Positions 54,231 through 63,150 of a stretch of 64,000 bases of DNA are shown here, in pieces; position 1 is the first letter of the stretch; every line of letters begins with the position of its first letter. The stretch lies in NCBI RefSeq assembly GCF_900188275.1, contig NZ_FZNY01000001.1:1054001-1118000 (forward strand). Direction: 5' to 3'. This DNA is from Dokdonia pacifica. GTDB lineage: Bacteria > Bacteroidota > Bacteroidia > Flavobacteriales > Flavobacteriaceae. Below the pieces are notes generated by a model. The model had not been told where the DNA came from and did no database searches. It was given only the letters and a program-made list of their open reading frames with translations. The position numbers were made by a program, and so were the translations under genes.

Positions 54231-55040
54231 TTATTTAGAAACCTCAACCTCTTTTACAATAAATCCTTTTTTATCTTTTGCAATAGTAACGCTTCTACTA
54301 TAACCTCTTAACTGATAAGAATATACAATCGATGTGATTTCTGATGTAGTCCCTCTATTTACTGCTATTTCATCTTTAAATGTTTTTTCTCTTTTGTTAC
54401 TATTAGCTACTATCTCAGATTTTTTCTTTGAAACAAGATCTGGTTGTAGGCTTTTAGGCAAATCGAATAATTCTTTAGTAATTCTATATGCTTCTGTCCA
54501 GGTAGAGGCAGGTAGCTCAATGCGTGTTGTAATACCAAATGCTTCCCCTTTTGGGTTTTTAATCTTAGTAACCTTTACGGTATGATCTTTTGTAGAGATA
54601 CGTTTTGCATAGCCCTCTACAGATTCCCCTTCTTGTGGAGGGGCTAATCGTGTAAGATATCCATCAAAAACAAAACCTCTCGCCCCTTGATATTCTACCT
54701 CAATCATATCTCCCGTTATGCCAGCAATGGTCATTGTTGTGTGTTCTGGAGAGCTGAGGTGTTTTATTTGTGATCCATAAGGAAGTGTCAATATTTTCTT
54801 TGAACGTAAATTTGTACCTGATCGTAATGAAAGACCGCTCGTGGCGTTTACATAAAATACCGAAGCAACTGGAGCTTCTGTTGGTGTATCTAATTGTGCT
54901 AATAATGGCTTTTCTGAGGCAATGTCACTCTTCTTTTCAGAAGTTGTAGCATCCTTTTTAGGAGTTACCTCTTTTTGTGTGTTTGTACAGCTAGTTAGTA
55001 AAATAGTTGCAGCGGCGATAGTTGTGATGATAATCTTCAT
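54231..55040 (-). CDS. SH3-domain lipoprotein
   Basis: 269-residue lipoprotein; the signal peptide ends in LLTSCT. After a short K/T/S-rich linker comes a bacterial SH3 domain (about 60-130) with VNATSGLSLRSGTNLRSKKILTLP and ARGFVFDGYL. Such domains often bind peptidoglycan or cell-surface ligands. The C-terminal half (about 150-269) is beta-rich and unrecognised. It converges with pyk and stands alone. Confidence 0.82.
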   Translation of the reverse strand: MKIIITTIAAATILLTSCTNTQKEVTPKKDATTSEKKSDIASEKPLLAQLDTPTEAPVASVFYVNATSGLSLRSGTNLRSKKILTLPYGSQIKHLSSPEHTTMTIAGITGDMIEVEYQGARGFVFDGYLTRLAPPQEGESVEGYAKRISTKDHTVKVTKIKNPKGEAFGITTRIELPASTWTEAYRITKELFDLPKSLQPDLVSKKKSEIVANSNKREKTFKDEIAVNRGTTSEITSIVYSYQLRGYSRSVTIAKDKKGFIVKEVEVSK

Positions 55041-55164
55041 AATAAACAGGTTTTAGTTAAACAATTTATTATGGAAACACATATAACGTGCCATTATTTT
55101 AATTGATTATGTTAAAAAATTGATAATAATTCAAAATTTTAACTTAAAACGATCAAATAATTAA

Positions 55165-57393
55165 TTAAAATTGAAAACCAATAGCAATAAACCACTCTCC
55201 CGCCTTTACTTCAGGACTGTATGTATACTTCAATTCAAGCGGACCCAAAAAGGTATCCATGCCGTACCCTAATGCATATCCAGTAAAATCAGGACTTGTA
55301 AGCCACTCTTCAGAAGTAAAAAGATTATACCCTGCATTTGCAATATTTACACCTATATTCAAATGATTTTTTTTAAGAAACTCATAATCTATAGAAAACC
55401 CTGCTTTTACATATCCATCTCCAGCAACACTTATAAAATCATATCCATAAAAAGGAACTAGATTATTGATCTTTTTATTGCCATACCCACCTAGAAAAAA
55501 ATCAAGAGATCGCACATCTTCTCCTCCTATTTTAAATCCCCCACTTATTTCTGATAGAAATGTCCATTTTTTAGCAATACTTGCTGCATACAAGAAATAG
55601 GCATTTGCAATAGAAAACTCAGTAAAATTATCATTGAAGTCTGAAGAAAAAAGGGTTAAATCAAAATCGCCATCAAAATACACTCCTGATTTAGGAAAAT
55701 ATCTATTGTCTAAAGAGTCATATCGCAACTGTCCATAAGCTCCAAAAAAATGACTCTTTTCAAAAACAGAGCCAGGGATATCATCATCATCGTCTACAGT
55801 TTCTGTTTCTACATCCAAGAACTTATGCTGGACACCTAAATCTAAAGAAAATTGTTTTACAAATAATGTCTGTAGATAAAGCTGATTAGTGATATCTTGA
55901 TAATCTAATGTAACTCTACTAAGCCCTGTTAAATCAGCACTGCTCACTTCCTCTACAAGTCGGGCGCTTACCCCCTTTTCAAAATTATTATACGTAGATC
56001 TTATCCCTACACTCCAATAATAACCCTTATCTATATAGTAATTAAAAGCATATCGGATATTATCTCCTATAATAAGATCAAACGTAGCAATATCATTATC
56101 AAAAAGAATGCGTTTTCTTGTATAATTTACAAGCGCTGCGCTTCGATATAAATCATCATAATGTAACCCTAAACCTATAGACTGCTTACTTTTAGATTCT
56201 TGAACATCTATCTTTAATAATGTGCCTTCTGGAATGGGCTTAAAACGATGCCCTATACGATCAAAATTTGCTGTTGCCGCAAGATTATTAATTCCATTAC
56301 TGAAACGTTCATAATCTAATGTAACTGGCGGATCTAATTGTAATTTTCCTAAGATGTAAGAACGTGTATAATCTTTATTTCCACGTATCACAACAGCATC
56401 TATTTTGATACTATCCTTTAGTTTAGGTTCCTCTATACGCTTTCGCGAAAGCGTACGCTGTTTTGTCGCAATTTCTTTTAACGCATCAAATTGTTTTAAG
56501 GCTTCAGTCTCTCCACGATCAATAATCACATTAGCTTGATCAAAATCTACCACACTAAAATCTTTGATATCAGGCCGTATATACACATCTGTACTATCTC
56601 GCTTACCTTCCATTTCCTTTATAGTACGGTAGTTATTAATCTGTAAAAAAATATCTGGAGCCGTCGTAAGCTTGTCTCTCTTACGAAGTCCGTCTTGTAC
56701 ATCTATTCCTATGATAACATCAACTCCTTTGGCGCGAAGTTCGTTGATGGGATAATTGTTTAAAACTCCCCCATCTATAAGGATTCTGTCTCCTAAAGTA
56801 ACAGGTTTAAATAACGTAGGAAGTGCACCACTTGCACTTATGGCTTCTGGTAAAAAACCGGTGTCTAAAATTACTTGTTCTGCTTTTTCTATATCAGTAG
56901 CAACACAAAAAAATGGAATAGGTAATTGTGTAAAATCATTGGTGTCGCTTACATGTTCCAGAAGTCGAATCAATAGATTATAGGTATTCTGCCCTTTAGA
57001 AATAGATTGTGGGAGTGATAATTTAAAATTATCAAAGGGTAATGAAACGGCATACTTCTCTGATGCTTCTTTTTCATAAAATGTCTTTGCCTTACGTGGC
57101 AACTCATCTTGAATGATTTTATCAAAATCTACTGCTCTAAAAAGAGAGTCTAATTGCGTTGCACTATATCCAGAAGCGTATAACCCTCCTACAATAGCAC
57201 CCATACTTGTTCCAGCAACATAATCTACTCGTACACCTGCCTCTTCTAATACTTTAAGTACACCCACATGTGCAAGCCCTTTTGCACCACCACCACTCAA
57301 CACAACACCCACTTTAAGGTCTTGTTCATGAGTTACCTGAGCACTTAAAGAAAGCACACAAAACAACAACAAAAATGTAAGTTTTAGTTTCAC
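55165..57393 (-). CDS. Patatin-like phospholipase with BamA-type barrel
   Basis: 742-residue exported protein (signal peptide ending near LSAQV). The patatin domain (about 27-300) has the oxyanion loop SGGGAKGLAHVG, nucleophile Ser63 in GTSMGA and catalytic Asp in LIDGGVLNNYP. A POTRA-like segment (about 330-400) and an Omp85/BamA-type 16-strand barrel follow, ending in IAIGFQF. It resembles PlpD-type autotransported phospholipases. The start is a GTG whose G is shared with the uvrC stop (TAGTG), so its translation depends on uvrC. A palindrome copy at 56439 encodes LSRKR. Confidence 0.9.
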   Translation of the reverse strand: MKLKLTFLLLFCVLSLSAQVTHEQDLKVGVVLSGGGAKGLAHVGVLKVLEEAGVRVDYVAGTSMGAIVGGLYASGYSATQLDSLFRAVDFDKIIQDELPRKAKTFYEKEASEKYAVSLPFDNFKLSLPQSISKGQNTYNLLIRLLEHVSDTNDFTQLPIPFFCVATDIEKAEQVILDTGFLPEAISASGALPTLFKPVTLGDRILIDGGVLNNYPINELRAKGVDVIIGIDVQDGLRKRDKLTTAPDIFLQINNYRTIKEMEGKRDSTDVYIRPDIKDFSVVDFDQANVIIDRGETEALKQFDALKEIATKQRTLSRKRIEEPKLKDSIKIDAVVIRGNKDYTRSYILGKLQLDPPVTLDYERFSNGINNLAATANFDRIGHRFKPIPEGTLLKIDVQESKSKQSIGLGLHYDDLYRSAALVNYTRKRILFDNDIATFDLIIGDNIRYAFNYYIDKGYYWSVGIRSTYNNFEKGVSARLVEEVSSADLTGLSRVTLDYQDITNQLYLQTLFVKQFSLDLGVQHKFLDVETETVDDDDDIPGSVFEKSHFFGAYGQLRYDSLDNRYFPKSGVYFDGDFDLTLFSSDFNDNFTEFSIANAYFLYAASIAKKWTFLSEISGGFKIGGEDVRSLDFFLGGYGNKKINNLVPFYGYDFISVAGDGYVKAGFSIDYEFLKKNHLNIGVNIANAGYNLFTSEEWLTSPDFTGYALGYGMDTFLGPLELKYTYSPEVKAGEWFIAIGFQF
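56439..56452. repeat. Iterated palindrome GCTTTCGCGAAAGC, copy 9 (in patatin gene)
   Basis: Perfect copy followed by GTAC; read on the minus strand as LSRKR, a different frame from the AFAKA copies. Confidence 0.95.
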
Positions 57394-59186
57394 TACTTTG
57401 TATGATAATGATTATAAATTATAGCCGCTTTTGAGGTTCCCACTACTTCTGTAAGGCTTTTTTTACTTGCTTCTTTTACTTTAGAAACCGATCTGTAATG
57501 TTTCAACAATGTAACAATTGTTTTTTCTCCTATTCCTGAGATTTCTTCTAGTTCTGTACCTAACGCAGCATTGCTTCTTTTATTTCTATGAAAAGTGATT
57601 CCAAAGCGATGGGCCTCATTACGTAATTGTTGTATAATTTTAAGGCTTTCTGTTTTTTTATCCAGGTATAATGGAATACTATCCCCTGGATAGTAAATCT
57701 CTTCCAGTCGTTTTGCAATACCTACAATAGCTATTTTGCCTCGTAACCCTAATGTTTCTAACGCTTTTAAACCACTAGAGAGCTGTCCTTTTCCTCCATC
57801 TACGATAATGAGCTGCGGTAGCGGTTCGTCCTCTTCAAGTAGTCTTTTGTAACGTCTAAAAACCACCTCTTCCATACTTGCAAAATCATCGGGTCCTTCT
57901 ACTGTTTTTATATTAAACTTGCGATAGTCTTTTTTGCTGGGTTTTCCATTTTTAAAAACTACACAAGCGGCTACAGGATTTGTTCCTTGTATGTTAGAAT
58001 TATCAAAACATTCTATATGTCTAGGCTCTTCAGAAAGTCTTAAATCTACTTTCATCTGTGCCATAATTCTATTGGTATGTCGGTCTGGATCTACAATTTT
58101 AGTTTGTTTAAAACGCTCCATTCTATAGTACTTTGCATTGCGTTCTGAAAGTTCTAAGATGCGTTTTTTATCCCCTAATTTAGGGATCGTTACCTTTATT
58201 GAATCTCCTAGGTCAACTTCAAAAGGCACATAAATCTCTTTAGATTGTGAATCAAATCGCTGCTGAATTTCTATGATTCCTATTTCTAGCAATTCTTTAT
58301 CTGTCTCGTCAAGTCGTTTTTTAAGTTCTAGCGTATGAGATCTAATAATAGCCCCATGTGATAATTGTAAAAAATTCACATACCCATAGCCTTCATCACT
58401 AATAATAGAAAACACATCTACATTGGTGATTTTAGGGTTTACAACGGTACTTTTTGCTTGGTAATTTTCAAGAATGTCTAATTTTTCTTTAATGCGTTGT
58501 GCTTCCTCAAACTCCATAGCGGCCGCATGTTTTTGCATCTGGTTTTTAAACTGATGTAAGGATTCTTTAAAATCACCTCGTACTATCTGACGAATGTGTT
58601 CTACATGCTTGTGATAATCTTCTTCTGTTTGTTTTCCTTCACAACCTCCTTCACAATTACCAAGATGATATTCTAAACAAACTTTATATTTTCCAGCTTC
58701 TATCTTTTCTCTAGACAGATCATAATTACACGTTCTGAGCTTATATAGACTTTTAATAAGATCTAGTAAGATCTTTACTGTTTTCATGCTTGTATAAGGC
58801 CCGTAATACTCACTTCCGTCTTTAATTAAGCGTCGTGTAGGAAATACTCTAGGGAAACGCTCATTTTTTATACAAATCCATGGATAACTTTTATCATCTT
58901 TTAAAAGGACATTATATCGAGGTTGATATTTTTTAATCAGATTATTCTCTAGAAGCAATGCGTCGGTTTCTGTGGCCACTACAATATGACGTACTTCATG
59001 TATTTTTTTAACCATTGTACGAATACGACCATTATCAATAGTTTTATTAAAATACGAGAGCACTCTTTTCTTTAAATTCTTTGCCTTTCCTACATAAAGT
59101 AACTTCTCTTCTTTATCATAATACTGATAGATTCCAGGGCTTGTTGGGAGTGTTTTTAATTGTATGTCTAGTTGAGAAAGCTCCAT
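57393..59186 (-). CDS. uvrC: Excinuclease ABC subunit C
   Basis: 597-residue nucleotide-excision-repair nuclease that makes both incisions around lesions. The N-terminal GIY-YIG domain has SPGIYQYYDKEEKLLYVGKAK. A UVR (UvrB-binding) segment FEEAQRIKEKLDIL is near 215. The RNase H-like nuclease half has CFDNSNIQGTNPVAACVVF and IVDGGKGQLS. C-terminal helix-hairpin-helix repeats end near 590. The ATG at 59186 (MELSQLD) is preferred; an open upstream extension to 59339 crosses a palindrome copy and lacks UvrC similarity. Confidence 0.95.
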   Translation of the reverse strand: MELSQLDIQLKTLPTSPGIYQYYDKEEKLLYVGKAKNLKKRVLSYFNKTIDNGRIRTMVKKIHEVRHIVVATETDALLLENNLIKKYQPRYNVLLKDDKSYPWICIKNERFPRVFPTRRLIKDGSEYYGPYTSMKTVKILLDLIKSLYKLRTCNYDLSREKIEAGKYKVCLEYHLGNCEGGCEGKQTEEDYHKHVEHIRQIVRGDFKESLHQFKNQMQKHAAAMEFEEAQRIKEKLDILENYQAKSTVVNPKITNVDVFSIISDEGYGYVNFLQLSHGAIIRSHTLELKKRLDETDKELLEIGIIEIQQRFDSQSKEIYVPFEVDLGDSIKVTIPKLGDKKRILELSERNAKYYRMERFKQTKIVDPDRHTNRIMAQMKVDLRLSEEPRHIECFDNSNIQGTNPVAACVVFKNGKPSKKDYRKFNIKTVEGPDDFASMEEVVFRRYKRLLEEDEPLPQLIIVDGGKGQLSSGLKALETLGLRGKIAIVGIAKRLEEIYYPGDSIPLYLDKKTESLKIIQQLRNEAHRFGITFHRNKRSNAALGTELEEISGIGEKTIVTLLKHYRSVSKVKEASKKSLTEVVGTSKAAIIYNHYHTK

Positions 59187-59241
59187 ACTCAAAGATATAG
59201 ATTCTCTTGGATAGACGCTATGAGATATGCATAAAAAGTAC

Positions 59242-59255
59242 GCTTTCGCGAAAGC
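59242..59255. repeat. Iterated palindrome GCTTTCGCGAAAGC, copy 10
   Basis: Perfect copy preceded by GTAC in the uvrC/rimK divergent region. Confidence 0.95.
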
Positions 59256-59376
59256 GTATAAAGAATCCTTACAACCCTTAAAAAACACATTCATTAAATT
59301 ATGTAAATTGCAAAAGTGATTCTTGTTAAGAAGAAACAATTCTTACAAATGAATTTCTTTTTTAAATCTCTCTTTC

Positions 59377-60249
59377 ATGAATTTGAAAATACTTTCTCGT
59401 AATGCACATCTATATTCTACAAAAAGACTTGTAGAAGTAGGTTTGCAAAGAGGTCATAGTGTAGAGGTCGTTGATCCCTTAAAATGTGATCTTATCATTC
59501 AAAAAAAGAACCCAACGGTGTACTATAAAGGTAGGCATCTTGATACTACAGATGCTATTATACCTCGTATAGGAACTTCAATAACGTATTACGGAACAGC
59601 CGTGGTAAGACAGTTTCAAATGATGGGGGCTTTTACGACAACCACTTCAGACTCTCTTATTAAAAGTAGAGACAAATTGCGAAGCTTACAGATTCTTTCT
59701 AAGTGTAAGTTAGGACTTCCTAAAACTATTTTTACAAACTATTCTAGAGATGTAAAGGAAGCCATACAGCATGTAGGTGGTGCTCCCTTGGTCATAAAAT
59801 TATTAGAAGGTACGCAAGGTCTGGGAGTGGTTCTTGCTGAAACAGAAAATGCTGCCGAATCAGTAATCGAAGCCTTTAATGGTCTTGAAGCAAGGGTTAT
59901 TGTACAAGAGTATATTAAAGAAGCTCAAGGAGCAGATTTAAGAGCTTTTGTTGTAGATGGAAAGATTGTAGGTGCTATGAAGCGTCAGGCAAAAGAAGGA
60001 GAATTCAGATCTAATTTACATCGAGGAGGCACTGCGAGAATTATTAGACTTTCTGAAGCCGAGCAATATGCGGCTATTAAAGCCGCTGAGGCGATGGGGT
60101 TAGGAGTTGCTGGAGTTGATATGTTACAAAGTGATAGAGGCCCTCTTATTTTAGAAGTAAACTCGTCACCAGGACTTGAAGGGATAGAAAGAGCTACCGG
60201 AACAGACATTGCGACCGCAATTATTTCCTATATTGAGCGAAATATATAA
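59377..60249 (+). CDS. rimK: RimK-type ATP-grasp ligase (S6 glutamate ligase)
   Basis: 290-residue ATP-grasp ligase matching RimK, which adds glutamates to the C-terminus of ribosomal protein S6. PRIGTSITYYGTAVVRQF lies in the N-terminal domain. The ATP-grasp core has LVIKLLEGTQGLGVVLAE, VQEYIKEAQGADLRAFV and the Mg-binding ILEVNSSPGLEGIE near the end. It lacks the short C-terminal extension of E. coli RimK. The next gene, nine bases on, is a zinc carboxypeptidase-like enzyme, a pairing common in this group. Confidence 0.9.
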   Translation: MNLKILSRNAHLYSTKRLVEVGLQRGHSVEVVDPLKCDLIIQKKNPTVYYKGRHLDTTDAIIPRIGTSITYYGTAVVRQFQMMGAFTTTTSDSLIKSRDKLRSLQILSKCKLGLPKTIFTNYSRDVKEAIQHVGGAPLVIKLLEGTQGLGVVLAETENAAESVIEAFNGLEARVIVQEYIKEAQGADLRAFVVDGKIVGAMKRQAKEGEFRSNLHRGGTARIIRLSEAEQYAAIKAAEAMGLGVAGVDMLQSDRGPLILEVNSSPGLEGIERATGTDIATAIISYIERNI

Positions 60250-60257
60250 AGAGATAC

Positions 60258-61268
60258 ATGGCATTTATAGATACTGATAATATACTCACCTTATTAGGTC
60301 AAAAAGTAGCACCGGGCGAAAGTGCTACTATCAACTTTAATCTTGCCAAATTATACACTACGTCATCTGTTGAGATACCAGTTATTGTGGAGCGCTCTAA
60401 AAAAAGAGGGCCTGTTATTTTAATTACGTCTGGTATTCATGGAGATGAAATAAATGGTGTTGAAATTGTACGTCAACTTATCGCTAAAAAAATAAACAGG
60501 CCTAAAAAGGGAACAGTTATTTGTATTCCTGTTCTCAATATCTTTGGGTTTTTGGATATGAAACGTGCCTTTCCAGATGGAAGAGATTTAAATCGTGTGT
60601 TTCCAGGAAACCCAAGAGGGTCTTTAGCTAGTAGATTTGCCTATCAGTTTGTAAAAAAAATACTTCCTATTGCAGATTACTGTTTAGATTTTCATACAGG
60701 AGGTGCAAGTAGGTTTAATGCGGCACAAATTCGTATAGAACCTCAAAATAAAATCGCTGCCGAGTTTGCTGCCATTTTTAATGCCCCATTTACATTACAT
60801 TCAAAAACAATCCCAAAATCATACAGAGCAACGTGCTCTAGATTAGGGGTTCCTGTTTTATTGTTTGAAGGGGGCAAATCTAAAGTAAGTGATAAGGAAA
60901 TTGCTAGAGTAGGAGTAGATGGAGCCATTCGTTTTTTAAATCACTTAGGGATGTTAAGAGCAGCTATTGAAGTGCCAGCTATTCAAGAACACTCTGTTCT
61001 TGTAGAAGCCACCAGATGGATGCGCGCAAAATACAGTGGATTAATGCATGTAAAAGTAACATGTGGACAATATATATCTAAAGGAGAGCATATCGCAACT
61101 ATAACTGATCCCTATGGGAAATTTAGACATCCCGTAAATGCTCCACATGATGGGTACATTATTAATGTAAATGAAGCCTCTCTTGTATATCAAGGAGATG
61201 CAATCTTTAATATCTCTACAGATAAAACCACTAGACATGGAAAAAAAGAAGCTGAGGAAGAAGTATAA
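60258..61268 (+). CDS. Succinylglutamate desuccinylase/aspartoacylase family protein
   Basis: 336-residue zinc amidohydrolase of the M14-like AstE/ASPA family. SGIHGDEINGVEIV (about residues 57-70) holds the H-x2-E zinc ligands, RDLNRVFPG follows, and CLDFHTGG (about 138-145) carries the third ligand His. A C-terminal beta domain follows (about 250-336). Its position directly after rimK suggests it trims or reverses glutamate tails or acts on a related amide. The true substrate is unknown. Its end overlaps the fau start by 32 bases. Confidence 0.88.
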   Translation: MAFIDTDNILTLLGQKVAPGESATINFNLAKLYTTSSVEIPVIVERSKKRGPVILITSGIHGDEINGVEIVRQLIAKKINRPKKGTVICIPVLNIFGFLDMKRAFPDGRDLNRVFPGNPRGSLASRFAYQFVKKILPIADYCLDFHTGGASRFNAAQIRIEPQNKIAAEFAAIFNAPFTLHSKTIPKSYRATCSRLGVPVLLFEGGKSKVSDKEIARVGVDGAIRFLNHLGMLRAAIEVPAIQEHSVLVEATRWMRAKYSGLMHVKVTCGQYISKGEHIATITDPYGKFRHPVNAPHDGYIINVNEASLVYQGDAIFNISTDKTTRHGKKEAEEEV

Positions 61269-61800
61269 AGAACTCAGAGCAAATTTATCTGAAGAAGAAA
61301 TAGACACAAAAAGCCTAGCCATAGCAAATCATTCTCTTGAATTAGACATATGGGACTATGAATACTATCATATTTTTTTACCTATAGTCAAACAAAAAGA
61401 AGTAGATACTTCATACATTTTAAATATTCTTCAAGGAAAAGATAAACACATACTTATTTCAAAAAGTGATTTTACAACAAATCGTATGAAGCATTATTTA
61501 CTTACAGATGCTACACGATTTGTTATAAACGATTATGGAATTCCAGAACCTGAAAATGGTATTGAGATAGATTCAAAAAAAATAGATGTTATTTTCTTGC
61601 CTTTATTAGCTTATGACCTTCAGGGAAATAGAGTTGGATATGGCAAAGGGTTTTATGACAGGTTCCTTTCTGAGTGTAAAAAAGAGGTTGTAAAAGTAGG
61701 TCTTTCATTCTTTGAACCCGAGATGAGGGAAATACGTAAGGATGATACGGATTTACCTCTAAACTACTGTATATCAGCAAGAAAGATACATAAATATTAG
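61237..61800 (+). CDS. fau: 5-formyltetrahydrofolate cyclo-ligase
   Basis: 187-residue enzyme that converts 5-formyl-THF to 5,10-methenyl-THF with ATP. KKLRKKYKELRANLSEEEI at the start is the phosphate-binding basic helix. LPLLAYDLQGNRVGYGKGFYDRFL is the family signature. The start at 61237 overlaps the preceding gene by 32 bases, and its first codon follows the THR in that gene's final residues; the in-frame ATG at 61171 would give an unlikely N-terminus. Confidence 0.93.
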   Translation: MEKKKLRKKYKELRANLSEEEIDTKSLAIANHSLELDIWDYEYYHIFLPIVKQKEVDTSYILNILQGKDKHILISKSDFTTNRMKHYLLTDATRFVINDYGIPEPENGIEIDSKKIDVIFLPLLAYDLQGNRVGYGKGFYDRFLSECKKEVVKVGLSFFEPEMREIRKDDTDLPLNYCISARKIHKY

Positions 61801-61847
61801 TTTTTATTACAAAATTTAGATATATTATGAATCCCAAATCATAATAT

Positions 61848-62984
61848 ATGTTACTAAAAAGACGAAATCGCTTCAGTGTTTTTTCCTCTAAGATAAACAC
61901 CTCCAGTTATATAAATTCTTTATGTAATAGTTTTCGTTATCATGATATTTCAAATGTAACCGCTTCTGGATATTGGGGTGTAGATTTTATTAAAAAACAA
62001 TCTCATTTAGACCCTCAAGCAAGAAAACTGTTGCAAATACCTTCAGATTATATCCCTTCTTTAAAAACTGGCTATCGTTTTTTTGATCTAAATGATCTAG
62101 AAAAAGCAGCTACTTTATTTTCCTTATGCTCAAAAGGAGAATCGTTCAAGACGGAAATAAAAATGAAAACTTTTCATGGAAAAGCTTTTTATGCTAGAGC
62201 ACAAGGAAAAGCTATAAAAAATGAGCAAGGTAATATCATAGGAATACGAGGTGTTTTCCAAAACATTGAGGAAGAAAAAAAGCAAGAATTAAGATTACAA
62301 AAATCTCTTAAACATACTGAAAAACAAAATATGTGGTTATATCAATTATCTCACATTGTAAGTCATAATCTCCATGCTCATGTATGTAATTTACAGCTTA
62401 CTTCTAAGCTTATAGATGTTGAAACATTAACCAAAGATCAGGAGGAGTTGGTTAATAGTATAAAAAGCATTAGTCATCGTTTAGAATGTACCTTGGAGCA
62501 CCTTAATACAATTGCTACTTTACATAGTACTAATAAAAAGCTTCAATACATTGTTGTAAAAGATCTATATCAAGAAGTAATTCAAAAAATTAAAAATTCT
62601 AATATCCAGCAAAGAGCATTATACTATACTGAGTTTTCTGAAGTTGAAGTTGTAAAATATATTCCTGCATATTTAAAAAACATTCTTTTTCATCTTATTA
62701 AAAATTCTCTATTAAATAAGCATCCTGAAAGAGAGTGTGAAATCAATGTATTTACCTATGAAGAAAACAAAAAAATATACTTAGTTGTTAAAGACAATGG
62801 AATTGGATTAAGCCAAAATAAGATAGATTATTTACTATCAAAAACTCAGACTGGGTATTCTTATGTAGAAGATGAATCTGGTCTGGGTATTTTTCTTATA
62901 AAAAGTCAAGTAGAAGCTATGGGGGGAACTTTATTGATAGAAAGTAAATTGGGAAAGGGAGCAAAATTTACTATACAGCTATAA
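61848..62984 (+). CDS. Soluble PAS histidine kinase
   Basis: 378-residue kinase with no signal peptide or membrane helix. A PAS-like sensor (about 35-145) ends in IRGVFQNIEEEKKQE. The dimerisation helix has an unusual H-box IVSHNLHAHVCNL (His173), where the usual motif is HELRTPL. The ATPase domain is compact: FHLIKNSLLN (N-box), DNGIGLSQNK and GLGIFLIKSQ. No receiver or output domain is attached. The following gene is a clear paralogue with the same layout. Confidence 0.87.
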   Translation: MLLKRRNRFSVFSSKINTSSYINSLCNSFRYHDISNVTASGYWGVDFIKKQSHLDPQARKLLQIPSDYIPSLKTGYRFFDLNDLEKAATLFSLCSKGESFKTEIKMKTFHGKAFYARAQGKAIKNEQGNIIGIRGVFQNIEEEKKQELRLQKSLKHTEKQNMWLYQLSHIVSHNLHAHVCNLQLTSKLIDVETLTKDQEELVNSIKSISHRLECTLEHLNTIATLHSTNKKLQYIVVKDLYQEVIQKIKNSNIQQRALYYTEFSEVEVVKYIPAYLKNILFHLIKNSLLNKHPERECEINVFTYEENKKIYLVVKDNGIGLSQNKIDYLLSKTQTGYSYVEDESGLGIFLIKSQVEAMGGTLLIESKLGKGAKFTIQL

Positions 62985-63150
62985 CAAAAATGCTTCAGAA
63001 ATAATTAAAATTGATTGTTTTTTCCGTGCTTAACAGTTTGAAATATCGACAAAATACACGTATTTATCGGCGAAAAACGCATTTTCTTTCAAAAAAGCAT
63101 ATTAATTCAAAAAAATCTAACTAACTTACGACGTTGAACATTCAATTGTC

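Noticed and set aside
59187-59339. N-terminal extension of UvrC including YAFAKAY
   Set aside because: It comes from the intergenic palindrome and has no UvrC similarity.
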